Source of the DNA: Bacteroidota bacterium
GTDB lineage: Bacteria > Bacteroidota > Bacteroidia > Chitinophagales > LD1
Reading direction: 5' to 3'
DNA: 64,000 nt
NCBI GenBank assembly: GCA_016715625.1
Contig: JADJZU010000010.1
Location: 62,001 to 126,000, forward strand
The number at the start of each line of letters is the position of its first letter. Position 1 is the stretch's first letter. Shown here in pieces: positions 25,471-34,237 of this stretch. The position numbers were made by a program, and so were the translations under genes. The notes under the pieces are model-generated. The model had not been told where the DNA came from. It did no database searches and was given only the letters and a program-made list of their open reading frames with translations.

Positions 25471-26589
25471 CTACTGCTTTATAATTCTGATAAGCGCTTG
25501 CTTTGCTTCCGCTTGCAGTTTACAACATAGGTGCCGGCCGGTTGCGTGCTCAAATCAATCTGTGGCCTATTTACGCCTGCTTCGCTTTGCAACTTTTGTT
25601 GCAGCAAAACTTCACCATGTATGTTGTGTGCAGTCAGGTGGGCGATTCCGCTGGTTTCACTTAGGTATTGAATGGTGTAAACACCGCTACCCGGATTGGG
25701 AAATGCCAGACAGGCGATAGAAGCTGGATTCATGAAATATGCCGGATGTTTCCAGTGCCTTTTTCACAGCAGCATAGGCATTTGCTTTTCCATATCCCCA
25801 GGTAGTACTTCCTTGTGATGGTATGATGCCGGTGCTGCTATCCACTATAGCTGTGTAGGCCAGAATATCCTTCACTTGTATGGGCGTTAAAGCGGGGTTT
25901 GCTTCCAACAGTAACGCAACAATGCCGCCTACGGCCGGGCTACTCATGGATGTTCCCTGGAGCATGGCATAGGAATAGGTTTTTGCATTCCGTGGCGAAA
26001 CAAAAGACGATGTCACCAAATTGTAGTCGCTACCTGTGGGCATAAACCCGGAATCTACTGTACTCACAGCCGATGCCAGTGCCATGCCGGGCCCGGTAAT
26101 ATCGGGCTTGGTGCGGCCGTCTGCGGTGGGACCATGGCTGCTGAAGGCTGCGATCTTACCGATTGAATAGCCGGAGTAATTGATGTTTTGCCCCGAAACA
26201 TTTCTAAAAAATACTTTGCTATTGTAGGCACCCACAGTGATGGCCGAGCGCGTGGAGGCCATATCGCTTACCTGCATTACGTTGTCGCCATCTACCGCCC
26301 AGCTGTAGTTGTATTTTGTAAATGATGCATAGTAACCGCTGTGGCGAAGCACATAGCCTTGCCACATATGAACGGTGCCTTCGGTAGACACCAGGTTAAT
26401 GCAGAGCCGATTATTTGTTTTACTGAAGACATCCAGCAGCATATGCGGCTTGCCGTTAAACTCTTCTGATAAGGAGGTGAGTGTTATGAAGCAAGTGTCG
26501 CCATCAGAACCGCGTAGTGTGATGCCGTGAGTCAAATCATCTAAGCCAAACTGCACAGTGCTGTCGGTGCGAGTGTTGTTGTTATACAA
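25471..26589 (-). CDS. T9SS-secreted subtilisin-like protease, C-terminal part
   Basis: Holds the catalytic serine (LQGTSMSSPAVGGIVALLLE) and the end of the S8 domain, plus a family-typical SVINVGAYNSK-like region (SAITVGAYNSK). The open frame as given stops at 25687; the next frame (25479-25733) carries the T9SS sorting domain (FPNPGSGVYTIQYLSETSG). Adding one T to the run 25519-25521 restores GTYVVKLQAEAK and a TAG at 25471-25473, which I use as the end. At least three shifts lie within the whole gene 25471-27710. Confidence 0.82.
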
Positions 26590-26633
26590 GATAAACTTGA
26601 TAAAGAACGTTTTGGATGAATCGCCCCAGATAT

Positions 26634-27710
26634 CTACTCTGTTGGTTTTAGAGGGTAGTGAAGCATTGAACGTAAAAATGTGTTTACAGAAATATCGCTG
26701 GGTGAAAATGTTTTCTGTAAATGAATTTTCAGTCCCATTGTTACCGGCCGATATCGTAAATATTTTCCGGGACCACTCAAATTGTCCATCGCCTGGCTAA
26801 ACAATCCGGTGCCGTCATGCGGACCCAAGGGTCCACCCCAGCTTAAGTTGGCAATAGCAGGCTTGCTAACCGATTGAGCGTAATTGTAAATGTATTGCAC
26901 GCCATCGAGCATATCGGCCATGCCTGAAGTGAGCCAGTAATCAAGAGTGGGAGAAATAGCTACAAAAACCAAATCGCTGCTGTAGGCCATTCCTCGATAT
27001 TCTGCATGCGTGCTATCGCCTCCATAGCCCGAGCCACCCGCAATGCCGGCTACATGCGTTCCATGCGAACCATCATTTACATCGTATCCCTTTGCGTGTA
27101 TGGAAGCGGAGTCGGTATATTCAGCTCCATAGGAAAAGCCCGCAGGAGGAATGCCGCTCGTTTTTTGTTCCCATACTCTTTTTACCCTGTATTGATTGTA
27201 GGCCGTGTCGTAAAAAGCCGGATGGGTGTAATCGAATCCGGCATCAATAATGCCCACCACTACATTTTTCCCGGTGTAGGCCTGCGGCAGCGCAACTCCT
27301 TCATGCACTGAATCTACGTGTGTAGCAGCGCGTGCTGAGTCGAGGTGGAGAGCCACAGGAGCATCCATATCTATATATCGAAGCCCGCTCAGTTGTGTCA
27401 ATTCCTGAAAACGCTCTACAGGAACTTGTGCGGTCCAAATGTTTCCGGCTCTGGTGTTTACTTGTACTCCCAAAGCCTGTAAGGCATCTTCAGAAAACCC
27501 ATCCTCTACTTTTAAGAACGTGCTGATGTAGATTTGCTGCATATTGTCTTTGCGGTACACATAGCCCGGGTATACCCAATTGCGCTCGGCCGGTTCGTTT
27601 TTCATTCGCCACAAATACTGATGCGCAGCTGCAGAGAGGCGAGGAGAGGTGGGTTGCGCGCTGATGCTATAGACACCAAACAGCGCAAAGGCAATGAGAA
27701 AATTTTTCAT
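26634..27710 (-). CDS. T9SS-secreted subtilisin-like protease (S8), N-terminal part
   Basis: Signal peptide MKNFLIAFALFGVYSISAQ, a propeptide region, then the S8 catalytic aspartate (VVVGIIDAGFDYTHPAFYD, near 155) and histidine (DGSHGTHVAGIAGG, near 220). The frame fails near 26640-26700 and the serine part follows at 25471-26589. The complete protein would be about 740 residues: a secreted or surface serine protease exported by T9SS. Plasmid- or phage-like context is absent; it lies among other chromosomal genes and stands alone in its direction with an upstream gap of 126 bp. Confidence 0.86.
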   Translation of the reverse strand: MKNFLIAFALFGVYSISAQPTSPRLSAAAHQYLWRMKNEPAERNWVYPGYVYRKDNMQQIYISTFLKVEDGFSEDALQALGVQVNTRAGNIWTAQVPVERFQELTQLSGLRYIDMDAPVALHLDSARAATHVDSVHEGVALPQAYTGKNVVVGIIDAGFDYTHPAFYDTAYNQYRVKRVWEQKTSGIPPAGFSYGAEYTDSASIHAKGYDVNDGSHGTHVAGIAGGSGYGGDSTHAEYRGMAYSSDLVFVAISPTLDYWLTSGMADMLDGVQYIYNYAQSVSKPAIANLSWGGPLGPHDGTGLFSQAMDNLSGPGKYLRYRPVTMGLKIHLQKTFSPSDISVNTFLRSMLHYPLKPTE

Positions 27711-27836
27711 GCGCGTAAAGATAGGATACGCTTCAAAATCAGATGATTTATATCAGATAGAAAGTTACCGGAGTGTAACATTAGTCATCAGCCATATAGA
27801 AACAGTTACGCTCCTTTGCTACACAAAAATTCAAAT

Positions 27837-27944
27837 ATGAGCACGTTGGGAACTATTGCTTTTGCTGTTGTGATGCTACATCTGCTGGTGGGTTTTGGAT
27901 ACGTGATGTATAAGCTCCGTCCACACCATAAAAACGAGAAGTAG
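27837..27944 (+). CDS. Small single-pass membrane protein, 35 residues
   Basis: ATG 27837 to TAG 27942-27944. The peptide has one hydrophobic helix (TIAFAVVMLHLLVGFGYVMY) and a basic, polar tail (KLRPHHKNEK), so the N-terminus should be outside and the tail in the cytoplasm. It lies in the divergent gap between the subtilase and the convergent DUF2805 gene. No Shine-Dalgarno sequence is obvious, which is usual in Bacteroidota. No function is known to me; a random ORF is possible but the clean membrane pattern favours a gene. Confidence 0.5.
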   Translation: MSTLGTIAFAVVMLHLLVGFGYVMYKLRPHHKNEK

Positions 27945-27997
27945 TTAGCATATACTTGTCTCTGTTCTTCCCTATTTGATACGCCTGATTTGCAGGG

Positions 27998-28372
27998 TTA
28001 TCGTTTGGTAATCTTGTTGCCGCTTGCCTTTTGTCGGGAGCATTTAAAGCGATTGGTTTTTTCATTGCGCAATGCGGTATGTTTGGTTTTGCGGGCTCGC
28101 ATTCGTTTGCGCCACATTCTAAAACTGGAAGGCAATGAATGTTGGCGCATAAATTCAATCACATCCTTTTCCTTCAATCCAAACTGAAATTCAATCGCCT
28201 CAAAAGGCGTGCGGTCTTCCCATGCCATTTGTATGATGCGGTCTTTGTCGGCATCATCCAATTTACACTTGCCTTTTGCTGCTATAACTTGTTTAGCGGG
28301 TACGGTTTGATACCACAGCGGAGAGGGCAAGCCGCTGTATTCGCAGATTAAACCATCATTTTCTGAATGCAT
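27998..28372 (-). CDS. DUF2805 / TIGR03643 family protein
   Basis: 124 residues. The conserved domain is DRIIQMAWEDRTPFEAIEFQ followed by FGLKEKDVIEFMR and SSFRMWRKRM (about 43-90), a helix-turn-helix-like small domain of unknown function. The tail is very basic (KTKH.ALRNEK.NRFKCSRQKASGNKITKR), consistent with nucleic-acid binding. Its start overlaps the end of the DUF2256 gene by 17 bp, so the two are almost certainly cotranslated. In other Bacteroidota these families occur together, often beside photolyase/cryptochrome genes (general knowledge, not visible here). Confidence 0.82.
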   Translation of the reverse strand: MHSENDGLICEYSGLPSPLWYQTVPAKQVIAAKGKCKLDDADKDRIIQMAWEDRTPFEAIEFQFGLKEKDVIEFMRQHSLPSSFRMWRKRMRARKTKHTALRNEKTNRFKCSRQKASGNKITKR

Positions 28373-28523
28373 AGTCTCTATCCTCTAACTTTTTGTTGCG
28401 ACAGCGGTCGCTGCAATACTTTACTTCGTTCCAGTTTTTCTCCCACTTCTTTCGCCATGCAAAGGGGCGATGGCACATGATGCAGATTTTGCTCGGCAGG
28501 TTTTCCTTTTTTACACCTTTCAT
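28356..28523 (-). CDS. DUF2256 family zinc-finger-like small protein
   Basis: 55 residues from ATG 28521-28523 to TGA. The cysteine pattern CIMCHRPFAWRKKW ... VKYCSDRC is the DUF2256 signature (four Cys likely binding one zinc), with a strongly basic, tryptophan-rich core (WRKKWEKNWNEV). Function unknown. It overlaps the downstream DUF2805 gene and lies 33 bp after the flavin reductase gene, forming one transcription unit. Confidence 0.85.
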   Translation of the reverse strand: MKGVKKENLPSKICIMCHRPFAWRKKWEKNWNEVKYCSDRCRNKKLEDRDYAFRK

Positions 28524-28555
28524 TTTCTGAAATTTGAAATGCTGTTTCTAATGAG

Positions 28556-29197
28556 CTATGCAACTTCTTCGGGAAGTTTATCCGGCTTGGCATAACTTAA
28601 ACGCGATAAACGTTTAGTGATATGGTAGCTATCAAGGCCTGAAACTGTAATGCTTCCTGCAGCTTCTGCATCTATGTTGCCATCCGGCAATAAACAATTC
28701 TCTGGAACATAAACCTCCTCCACCTTCCCAATAATTAAGGTGGTGCCATTAATTTTCAAATCGTGTTTTTCGACAAAAGTCAAACCATATTTTATGACGC
28801 ATTCTTTTACATAAGGTGCAGGTATCAGCGGGCGAAACTCCGGAGTTAAGCCGGTGGCATCAAACTCTGAAACGTGCTTTGGATAGCGAGCCGAAGTTTG
28901 ATGTGCCTGCCTGTAAATCGCAGCATGAATGTGATTGATGGTAAAACAATTGGTGGCCAGAATGTTTTCTAACGTGTGCCGCCTGGTGGTGTCGGGGCGA
29001 GAGATAAAACCAATAAGCGCAGGGTCAGAGCCAATATGTATCACAGAACTAAAAATCGCGAGATTGGTTTTGCCAAGTTCATCCACCGTCCCAATTAACG
29101 ATGCGCTCTTAAATCCACTAAGTGAATTCACGAAAGCAGCCCGCTTTCGCTTTTCCATATCTTCTATCTGCTTTTGGGAATAATGGATGTTGGTCAT
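28556..29197 (-). CDS. Flavin reductase family protein (FMN-binding split barrel)
   Basis: 213 residues from the preferred ATG at 29197 (MTNIHYSQKQ); an in-frame ATG at 29215 adds six residues. The split-barrel FMN-binding fold is visible: KSASLIGTVDELGKTNLAIFSSVIHIGSDPAL (about 34-65 as two strands), GFISRPDTTRRHT contacting flavin phosphate, and TLIIGKVEEVYVPE. It would bind FMN and use NAD(P)H or serve as a flavin-dependent oxidoreductase in the cytoplasm; substrate unknown. First gene of a three-gene unit with DUF2256 and DUF2805. Confidence 0.85.
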   Translation of the reverse strand: MTNIHYSQKQIEDMEKRKRAAFVNSLSGFKSASLIGTVDELGKTNLAIFSSVIHIGSDPALIGFISRPDTTRRHTLENILATNCFTINHIHAAIYRQAHQTSARYPKHVSEFDATGLTPEFRPLIPAPYVKECVIKYGLTFVEKHDLKINGTTLIIGKVEEVYVPENCLLPDGNIDAEAAGSITVSGLDSYHITKRLSRLSYAKPDKLPEEVA

Positions 29198-29278
29198 TTG
29201 TATTTTACCAAACAAACCTCATGTAGATTTGGTTCGTTGTTCAGATAATGTAGTGGAGGGTTGACAAAAACAAGCACT

Positions 29279-29965
29279 TTACTCCTGTGTAAACACCTCG
29301 TCTTTCAATTGCTTATTCAGTGCGTAATTGCTGAACTGCAATTCAATAGTGCCGGTGCCTTTGTTGGATTCGTTGTTGCTTTTTTTACTCTTCGAATTCA
29401 AATCTACTGCTACTGCTTTGGGCACTTTAAACTTGGTCATATCTACGGTAAAAACAATTTTATCGGGCAAGGCATAGGTTAGCATATTGCCGTAGCGATT
29501 TTCTACCATTATAGTGCCATTGCTTTTGGTAGTTAGTTGGGACTTCATTACCACACCTCTGGCGTTATCAATCCAAAATTTGCCGAGTATTAAATCGGTT
29601 TCACTGTTGGGTATTACATTGATGATGGCACAATTGGAGTTTCCTGTTTTTTCGTTGCCACTGAGTATGGCGGTGTAAGCATTCGTGTCTTTCAACATTG
29701 CCAGCGCATAGTAAGGGTTTTGTTTAGGCAGAAAAACAATGCCTTTGGTTTTTACGCGAAACTTGTCGGGGGTTTTGTAATACACTTTGCCGCTAATGGG
29801 TTCAATGTTCACTCCCGGTATTTGAAAGTTCATGGCAATGTCTGCAGCGTAGTCCTTCACTTTTGCAAAGTGCTGATTCACACGCGCAATCGTTTCCTTG
29901 GCGGTTTGTGCCATGGTCATTTCAACACTCATTGTTATACCTACTAAAAGCAATAGCGTTCTCAT
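29279..29965 (-). CDS. LolA-like outer-membrane lipoprotein carrier family protein
   Basis: 228 residues from ATG 29965 (MRTLLLLVGITMSVEMTMAQ, signal peptide; an upstream in-frame start at 30034 would bury it). The mature part has the LolA-type half-barrel pattern: TIARVNQHFAKVKDYAADI, SGKVYYKTPDKFRVKTKGI, FWIDNARGVVMKSQL. Such periplasmic proteins carry lipoproteins or lipids between membranes. It follows directly on an ABC permease/ATPase pair in the same direction, which suggests the three export or move one lipid-like substrate. It lacks firm LolA diagnostics, so the exact cargo is open. Confidence 0.7.
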   Translation of the reverse strand: MRTLLLLVGITMSVEMTMAQTAKETIARVNQHFAKVKDYAADIAMNFQIPGVNIEPISGKVYYKTPDKFRVKTKGIVFLPKQNPYYALAMLKDTNAYTAILSGNEKTGNSNCAIINVIPNSETDLILGKFWIDNARGVVMKSQLTTKSNGTIMVENRYGNMLTYALPDKIVFTVDMTKFKVPKAVAVDLNSKSKKSNNESNKGTGTIELQFSNYALNKQLKDEVFTQE

Positions 29966-29975
29966 GTTGTTACAA

Positions 29976-30815
29976 TTAGTTCTGAATGTCTTTGCGGTTA
30001 AAATGCCAAAATGCGATACTGAGAAAAACAGCAATGTGCAGCACTATCACACTCAGCGATTGAATGATTTGCTCCATGGGCAAGGGGTTATCAAACAGGT
30101 TGCGCCATATAATCATGTGTGTGGTAAATAGTGCCGGTTTTATTTTATCAAACAAAGGCACATCCAGCGTGCCAATAATGGTGAAAATGATAATGACACT
30201 CATGGATGCCACAATGGGCGTAATGGAATTATCGGTAAAGCACGAGAGCATGAGCGAGAAAGTAGTAACCATCGATAAACTAAGAAACGCCACAAAAAAT
30301 GCGGTAAGAAAGCGCCACAGTACATCATCGGCTCGCAGTATTACCAGTTCATCACTTTTTAAAACTACCAGGTCGCCATTGCCAAAAATAAGTAAGCCCA
30401 AGCCCAGCGCCAGTATCCCCAACCATGCAATGAGCGCAAAGGTGTAAATGCTGCCGGCAATGTATTTGGCCCACAAAATCTGCGAACGCGAGTATGGCTT
30501 AGACAGCAGCATTCGGATAGTGCCCGATGCCGCCTCTCCCGACACTAAATCGCCCGTTACAAGTGCTATGAGCAGCGGCATTTGTACAATCAGCATTTGT
30601 AAAATGATAAAGCAAATCAGCGAGCCGTTCATCACGTTGCCTTCAATCTGAAATGAATTTTGCAGCGATTGAAAAACAAAATCCAGATACTGTTTGCCAT
30701 CTATGTAAAACGCAAATTGTATCAGCAGAATGATGAGCGTAATGGCCAGAAACCCCAGATAACTCCGTGGCTTGGTGATGATTTTAAACAACTCTATACC
30801 TATCAGGTTAAACAT
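29976..30815 (-). CDS. ABC-2 type transporter permease
   Basis: 279 residues with six membrane segments (about 20-38, 60-85, 105-130, 140-165, 185-215, 250-272), and the usual N-terminal FNLIGIELFKIITKPRSY amphipathic start. A cytoplasmic loop VSGEAASGTIRMLLSKPYSR is characteristic of the ABC-2 permease family. Its start overlaps the end of the ATPase gene by 8 bp, so the two form one transporter. The LolA-like gene follows 10 bp downstream. Substrate unknown. Confidence 0.9.
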   Translation of the reverse strand: MFNLIGIELFKIITKPRSYLGFLAITLIILLIQFAFYIDGKQYLDFVFQSLQNSFQIEGNVMNGSLICFIILQMLIVQMPLLIALVTGDLVSGEAASGTIRMLLSKPYSRSQILWAKYIAGSIYTFALIAWLGILALGLGLLIFGNGDLVVLKSDELVILRADDVLWRFLTAFFVAFLSLSMVTTFSLMLSCFTDNSITPIVASMSVIIIFTIIGTLDVPLFDKIKPALFTTHMIIWRNLFDNPLPMEQIIQSLSVIVLHIAVFLSIAFWHFNRKDIQN

Positions 30816-31728
30816 GCGGTTGGTTCGTCAGTTTCAGAAAATAATCTTCCAGTGTTCGTTTGTAGCTTACGCTGTAAGTGCCCAGGTTTTTATCGGCCAG
30901 AAACTTTATCAGCTCCGGTATTTCATGCTTGCTCAACTTCATGGCAATGGTTGATTCGCCAACCACATCTATGCGCTGCTGCCATTGGCTCTGTTGCAGT
31001 TCCTGTGCGCACAGGATGTTGTTCTGCGGTTCAATCACAATAATCAGATCTTCGTTAGAGAGCAGTTCTTTTACTTTTCCCTGCACCACCGCTTTGCCAC
31101 CGGCTATAATGGTCATGCTATCGGCAATCAACTCCATTTCGCTCAGGATATGCGATGAGAGCACCACCGTTTTTTTCATTTCGTTTTTAAGGCGAAGAAT
31201 GAGTAAGCGCAAATCAATAATGCCTTGAGGGTCGAGTCCGGTGGTGGGTTCATCCAAAATCACAATTTGCGGATTGTGAACCAAAGCCTGTGCCAGGCCA
31301 AGCCGTTGCTTCATGCCGTGCGAATAGGTTTTCACTTTATCGTGCTCGCGCCCTTTTAGTCCCACCGTTTCAAATAGTTCATAGAGTTGCTTGTCGGCAG
31401 GTTGAAGACCGCACAAGCGAGCCTGGATTTTCAGATTATTAAAACCGGTGAGATACAAGTGAAAGTCAGGCTTTTCAATAATGCTGCCCACCTGTGTGAG
31501 TATTTCGCTGCGATGCTCCTGCAGGTTTTTTCCAAGCACAAAAATTTCGCCTGCAGTTGGTTTTATCAACGTGAGCAGCATGCGGAGTGTAGTGCTTTTG
31601 CCGGCACCATTAGGGCCCAGGAAACCAAACACCTCACCGGCATTTATCTCCAGGTTCAAATCATTCACCGCACTGAACGCGCCAAACTTTTTGGAAAGAT
31701 GCCGGATAGAAATGGCTGATGAAGACAT
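30808..31728 (-). CDS. ABC transporter ATP-binding protein
   Basis: 306 residues. Walker A GPNGAGKST (38-46), signature YSHGMKQRLGLAQAL (a degenerate LSGGQ), Walker B IVILDEPTTGLDPQG, and the switch histidine in VLSSHILSEME. The C-terminal 80 or so residues form the extension typical of drug- or lipid-export ATPases. It pairs with the overlapping permease. The 211 bp upstream, to the penicillin acylase gene, hold no recognisable feature. Confidence 0.92.
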   Translation of the reverse strand: MSSSAISIRHLSKKFGAFSAVNDLNLEINAGEVFGFLGPNGAGKSTTLRMLLTLIKPTAGEIFVLGKNLQEHRSEILTQVGSIIEKPDFHLYLTGFNNLKIQARLCGLQPADKQLYELFETVGLKGREHDKVKTYSHGMKQRLGLAQALVHNPQIVILDEPTTGLDPQGIIDLRLLILRLKNEMKKTVVLSSHILSEMELIADSMTIIAGGKAVVQGKVKELLSNEDLIIVIEPQNNILCAQELQQSQWQQRIDVVGESTIAMKLSKHEIPELIKFLADKNLGTYSVSYKRTLEDYFLKLTNQPHV

Positions 31729-31939
31729 AGGCTATCCAAACAGAAATGATGGAGGAATGTTTAACTCGTATTGCAAATAGGAGTATCCGCATTTTATAAA
31801 TACACAGGAGCCGTGCTATCACAGGCGGGTGGTAGCGCAAACCGCGGATTTATTCATTCGGCCGTTTGTGCCGGTTGGTGGGGATGCCAGCCGGTGAGAT
31901 AAAATTTATCAATTGTTCTCTTCCTGTTTCCTTATTCCC

Positions 31940-33604
31940 TCAGGGCTTGTCGGATGTGCCGGCCCGCTCTGTGGTATTGCTGCCGGGGTGGTAGATGCGC
32001 TCGGCCTGTTGGTATACCTGCGCTTTATTCAGCGACATGGGTTTGAGTTGTTTGTTGACAAAGAGCTCCATTTGGTCGGTGCTGTGCGGGTTGCCGGGCT
32101 TAGACGATGCACCATAGGCATGCACGGTTTCTATTTCGGGACCGGCCGGGGAGAAGCGCACCAGCTGGATGTAGCTTTCGCCCACAAAGGTGCGTCTTTG
32201 TCCGTTTTTGTGCGGCTGGCTGATGGTGCAGGCCAGCACCTCGGGCATGCCGCCAATGGGTAGTTCTTTCGTGCCGCGCACGTGCTTTTGCACCTGGCCG
32301 AAGGGCACCTCCAGCGCACCAAAATGGCGCAGCATGTGGCGCTTGGCGCTGCGGAGTGCTTTTACATATTGCTGCTCGGTAAAGGTGTTCATTTCATAAT
32401 TGGTGCCGCGGTGGCTGATGATATCGATGAGCGGATACATGGCAAAGGTGATGAGGGCAGCCTGGCGGTTGTTGACATCGCTGAGGCAATTCCACTTGTG
32501 CAGCACGGCTATGGCATCGGCCAGGTCGGGGTATTTTTGGGGGTCGAGGTTAAAGAGGATTTGGGCATTCGCCAGTCCGTAGTTATAGACACTGTCGTTG
32601 TATTGTTCATCGTATTTAATGCGTTTGAAATCGCGATAGCTCAGTTTATCTTCTTTGCCAATGAGAAAATGCGCCATAATGCTGCGGTTGTTGCGCTCGG
32701 TGGTGTAGCCAAAGGTGGGGTTGAAGTGTTGGGGCTGCGGATTATCGCCCGGGCCGCTGGCTTCGAAGCAACTGTTGTTGGTGTTTACCAGATAGCCACT
32801 CTTTGGGTTGAGTACCTGCGGCAGCGAATCGATGGGGTAAAAGTTTTTGTCCCACAAAGTAGCCTGTGTATTGCCGGGCAATACTTTTTTCCAGTTGTAA
32901 GCCGGATTGCGATGCGCAAAGAGGCCGTTGCTGATGTAGAAAATAGTATCGGTGCGGTCGGCATAAATAAAGTTGATAGAGGGAAAAGCCCCGGCTGCCA
33001 GGTGGCCTTTCCATTCGCTGAAGCTTTTGGCTTTGTTCATGTCAAAGAGTTTTTCGCAGCCGCGGATATCCATATTGGCCGGAAAGCGCAGCGAGTAAAA
33101 GCCGTCTTTATTCTTGAGGGTGGTGCCATACTTGCTCCAGTAAAATGTTTTGGTGATGGGGAGGCGGATGGCACCCAGCTTTACCTTCACGGTTTTTTTG
33201 CGCACCCGGAGGGTTTCCCAGTGGTCGTCCAGGCGGTATTGCAGGCGCTTGCGGGGGTTCATTTCCAGCTTGTATACATCGCACAGGTCGGGGTGATTGA
33301 GGGTGCAGGCCCAGCCCAGGTATTCGTTGGTGCCATGAAACACACTCATGCCGCCCGGAAAGGTGCCGCCCAGTATGTTGAGCCCTTCTTCGCTCACGAG
33401 GTGTACTTCGTACCAGCTAAACAAACCTTCGAGGGGCTGGTGCGAGTTGACGGCCAGGTAGGTTTTGCCCTCGGTGGTGCGCTGGCGGCTGAAGGCAAAG
33501 GCATTGCTGCCCGAGGGCAGGTTGGTTTCGTAGTTTTGATGTAGCCCAAAATATTTTCTGAATGTCCAGATACATATTGGTGAGCAGCATATTGGTAACC
33601 ACAT
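31940..33604 (-). CDS. Penicillin acylase family protein (Ntn hydrolase), C-terminal part
   Basis: Carries the self-cleavage site and beta subunit: LPSGSNAFAFSRQRT, in which the Ser of GSNAF should be the N-terminal nucleophile after autoprocessing, then LLAVNSHQPLEG-like YLAVNSHQPLEGLFSWYEV, LGWACTLNHPDLCDVYKLE and NTNNSCFEASGPGDNP. The frame joins the N-terminal part (33417-34073) by a 1-bp shift near 33545-33560. The first 20 codons of this frame are out-of-frame noise. The family hydrolyses amide bonds of penicillins, acyl-homoserine lactones or other acyl amides in the periplasm; the true substrate is unknown. Confidence 0.87.
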   Translation of the reverse strand: MWLPICCSPICIWTFRKYFGLHQNYETNLPSGSNAFAFSRQRTTEGKTYLAVNSHQPLEGLFSWYEVHLVSEEGLNILGGTFPGGMSVFHGTNEYLGWACTLNHPDLCDVYKLEMNPRKRLQYRLDDHWETLRVRKKTVKVKLGAIRLPITKTFYWSKYGTTLKNKDGFYSLRFPANMDIRGCEKLFDMNKAKSFSEWKGHLAAGAFPSINFIYADRTDTIFYISNGLFAHRNPAYNWKKVLPGNTQATLWDKNFYPIDSLPQVLNPKSGYLVNTNNSCFEASGPGDNPQPQHFNPTFGYTTERNNRSIMAHFLIGKEDKLSYRDFKRIKYDEQYNDSVYNYGLANAQILFNLDPQKYPDLADAIAVLHKWNCLSDVNNRQAALITFAMYPLIDIISHRGTNYEMNTFTEQQYVKALRSAKRHMLRHFGALEVPFGQVQKHVRGTKELPIGGMPEVLACTISQPHKNGQRRTFVGESYIQLVRFSPAGPEIETVHAYGASSKPGNPHSTDQMELFVNKQLKPMSLNKAQVYQQAERIYHPGSNTTERAGTSDKP

Positions 33605-34073
33605 ATTGCGCTACAATCTGCTTGGGGGTAACCGGAAACAACCCCGGGCGCAGCAGCTCCTCGGGGTGGGCGCTGGCATAATCGTTGAGCCCCTGGGCAA
33701 AGGCCTCTATTTTGGTTTTGAAAGCGGGGGTAAAAGCAGCGTCATAGGCGGTGTCTACAATTTCGCGGGCACCGGAGATAAACGACAAAAAATCGAGCAC
33801 GGCTCCATCCTTGCCATCGGCTTCGGCCAGGCGGCCTTCCAGGGCCAGCAGCATCTTTTGCACCGTGGCAAAATCATCTTCGCAACCCGCCCAGGCCAGG
33901 CCATAAATGGCATCGGCATCGGTGCGGCCGTAGATATGCGGCACACCGTAGTGGTCGCGCACAATTTCTACATCGCCCGGCTGCACGCGCGCGAAGGTGG
34001 CCGATGGGCCAAAAAGCAAAAACAAAAACGCGGCAAACGCAGGCAACACAGAGGCAGAAAGGCGAAGGGGCAT
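33417..34073 (-). CDS. Penicillin acylase family protein, N-terminal part (alpha subunit)
   Basis: Signal peptide MPLRLSASVLPAFAAFLFLLFGPSATFA, then the alpha-subunit opening VEIVRDHYGVPHIYGRTDADAIYGLAWAGCEDD (the conserved start of the family, about 36-68), and FAQGLNDYA. The match runs to MYLDIQKIF at about 33550, after which the frame is lost and the real protein continues in 31940-33604. Intact length would be about 710 residues, normal for the family. The 165 bp upstream separate it from a divergent gene. Confidence 0.87.
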   Translation of the reverse strand: MPLRLSASVLPAFAAFLFLLFGPSATFARVQPGDVEIVRDHYGVPHIYGRTDADAIYGLAWAGCEDDFATVQKMLLALEGRLAEADGKDGAVLDFLSFISGAREIVDTAYDAAFTPAFKTKIEAFAQGLNDYASAHPEELLRPGLFPVTPKQIVAQYVVTNMLLTNMYLDIQKIFWATSKLRNQPALGQQCLCLQPPAHHRGQNLPGRQLAPAPRRFV

Positions 34074-34237
34074 AAAGGGGAAATTGAAGGTGTTTTGGGT
34101 AATAAGGAGTGGATACTCTCCACTGTCGTATCAGGGGGGCGAAATATTGTAGCAGCCGTCAGATTTTTTATACAGGGCAATGGCCGGGCCCCGCCCCGCT
34201 TGCGGGTAGGCGGTTTTTATATATTTGGAGAAAACCA

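Noticed and set aside
32282..33544. 420-codon open frame on the plus strand
   Set aside because: It lies fully antisense to the penicillin acylase gene, whose motifs (GSNAF nucleophile, VNSHQPLEG) are on the minus strand. The plus frame reads as low-information valine/alanine-rich sequence.
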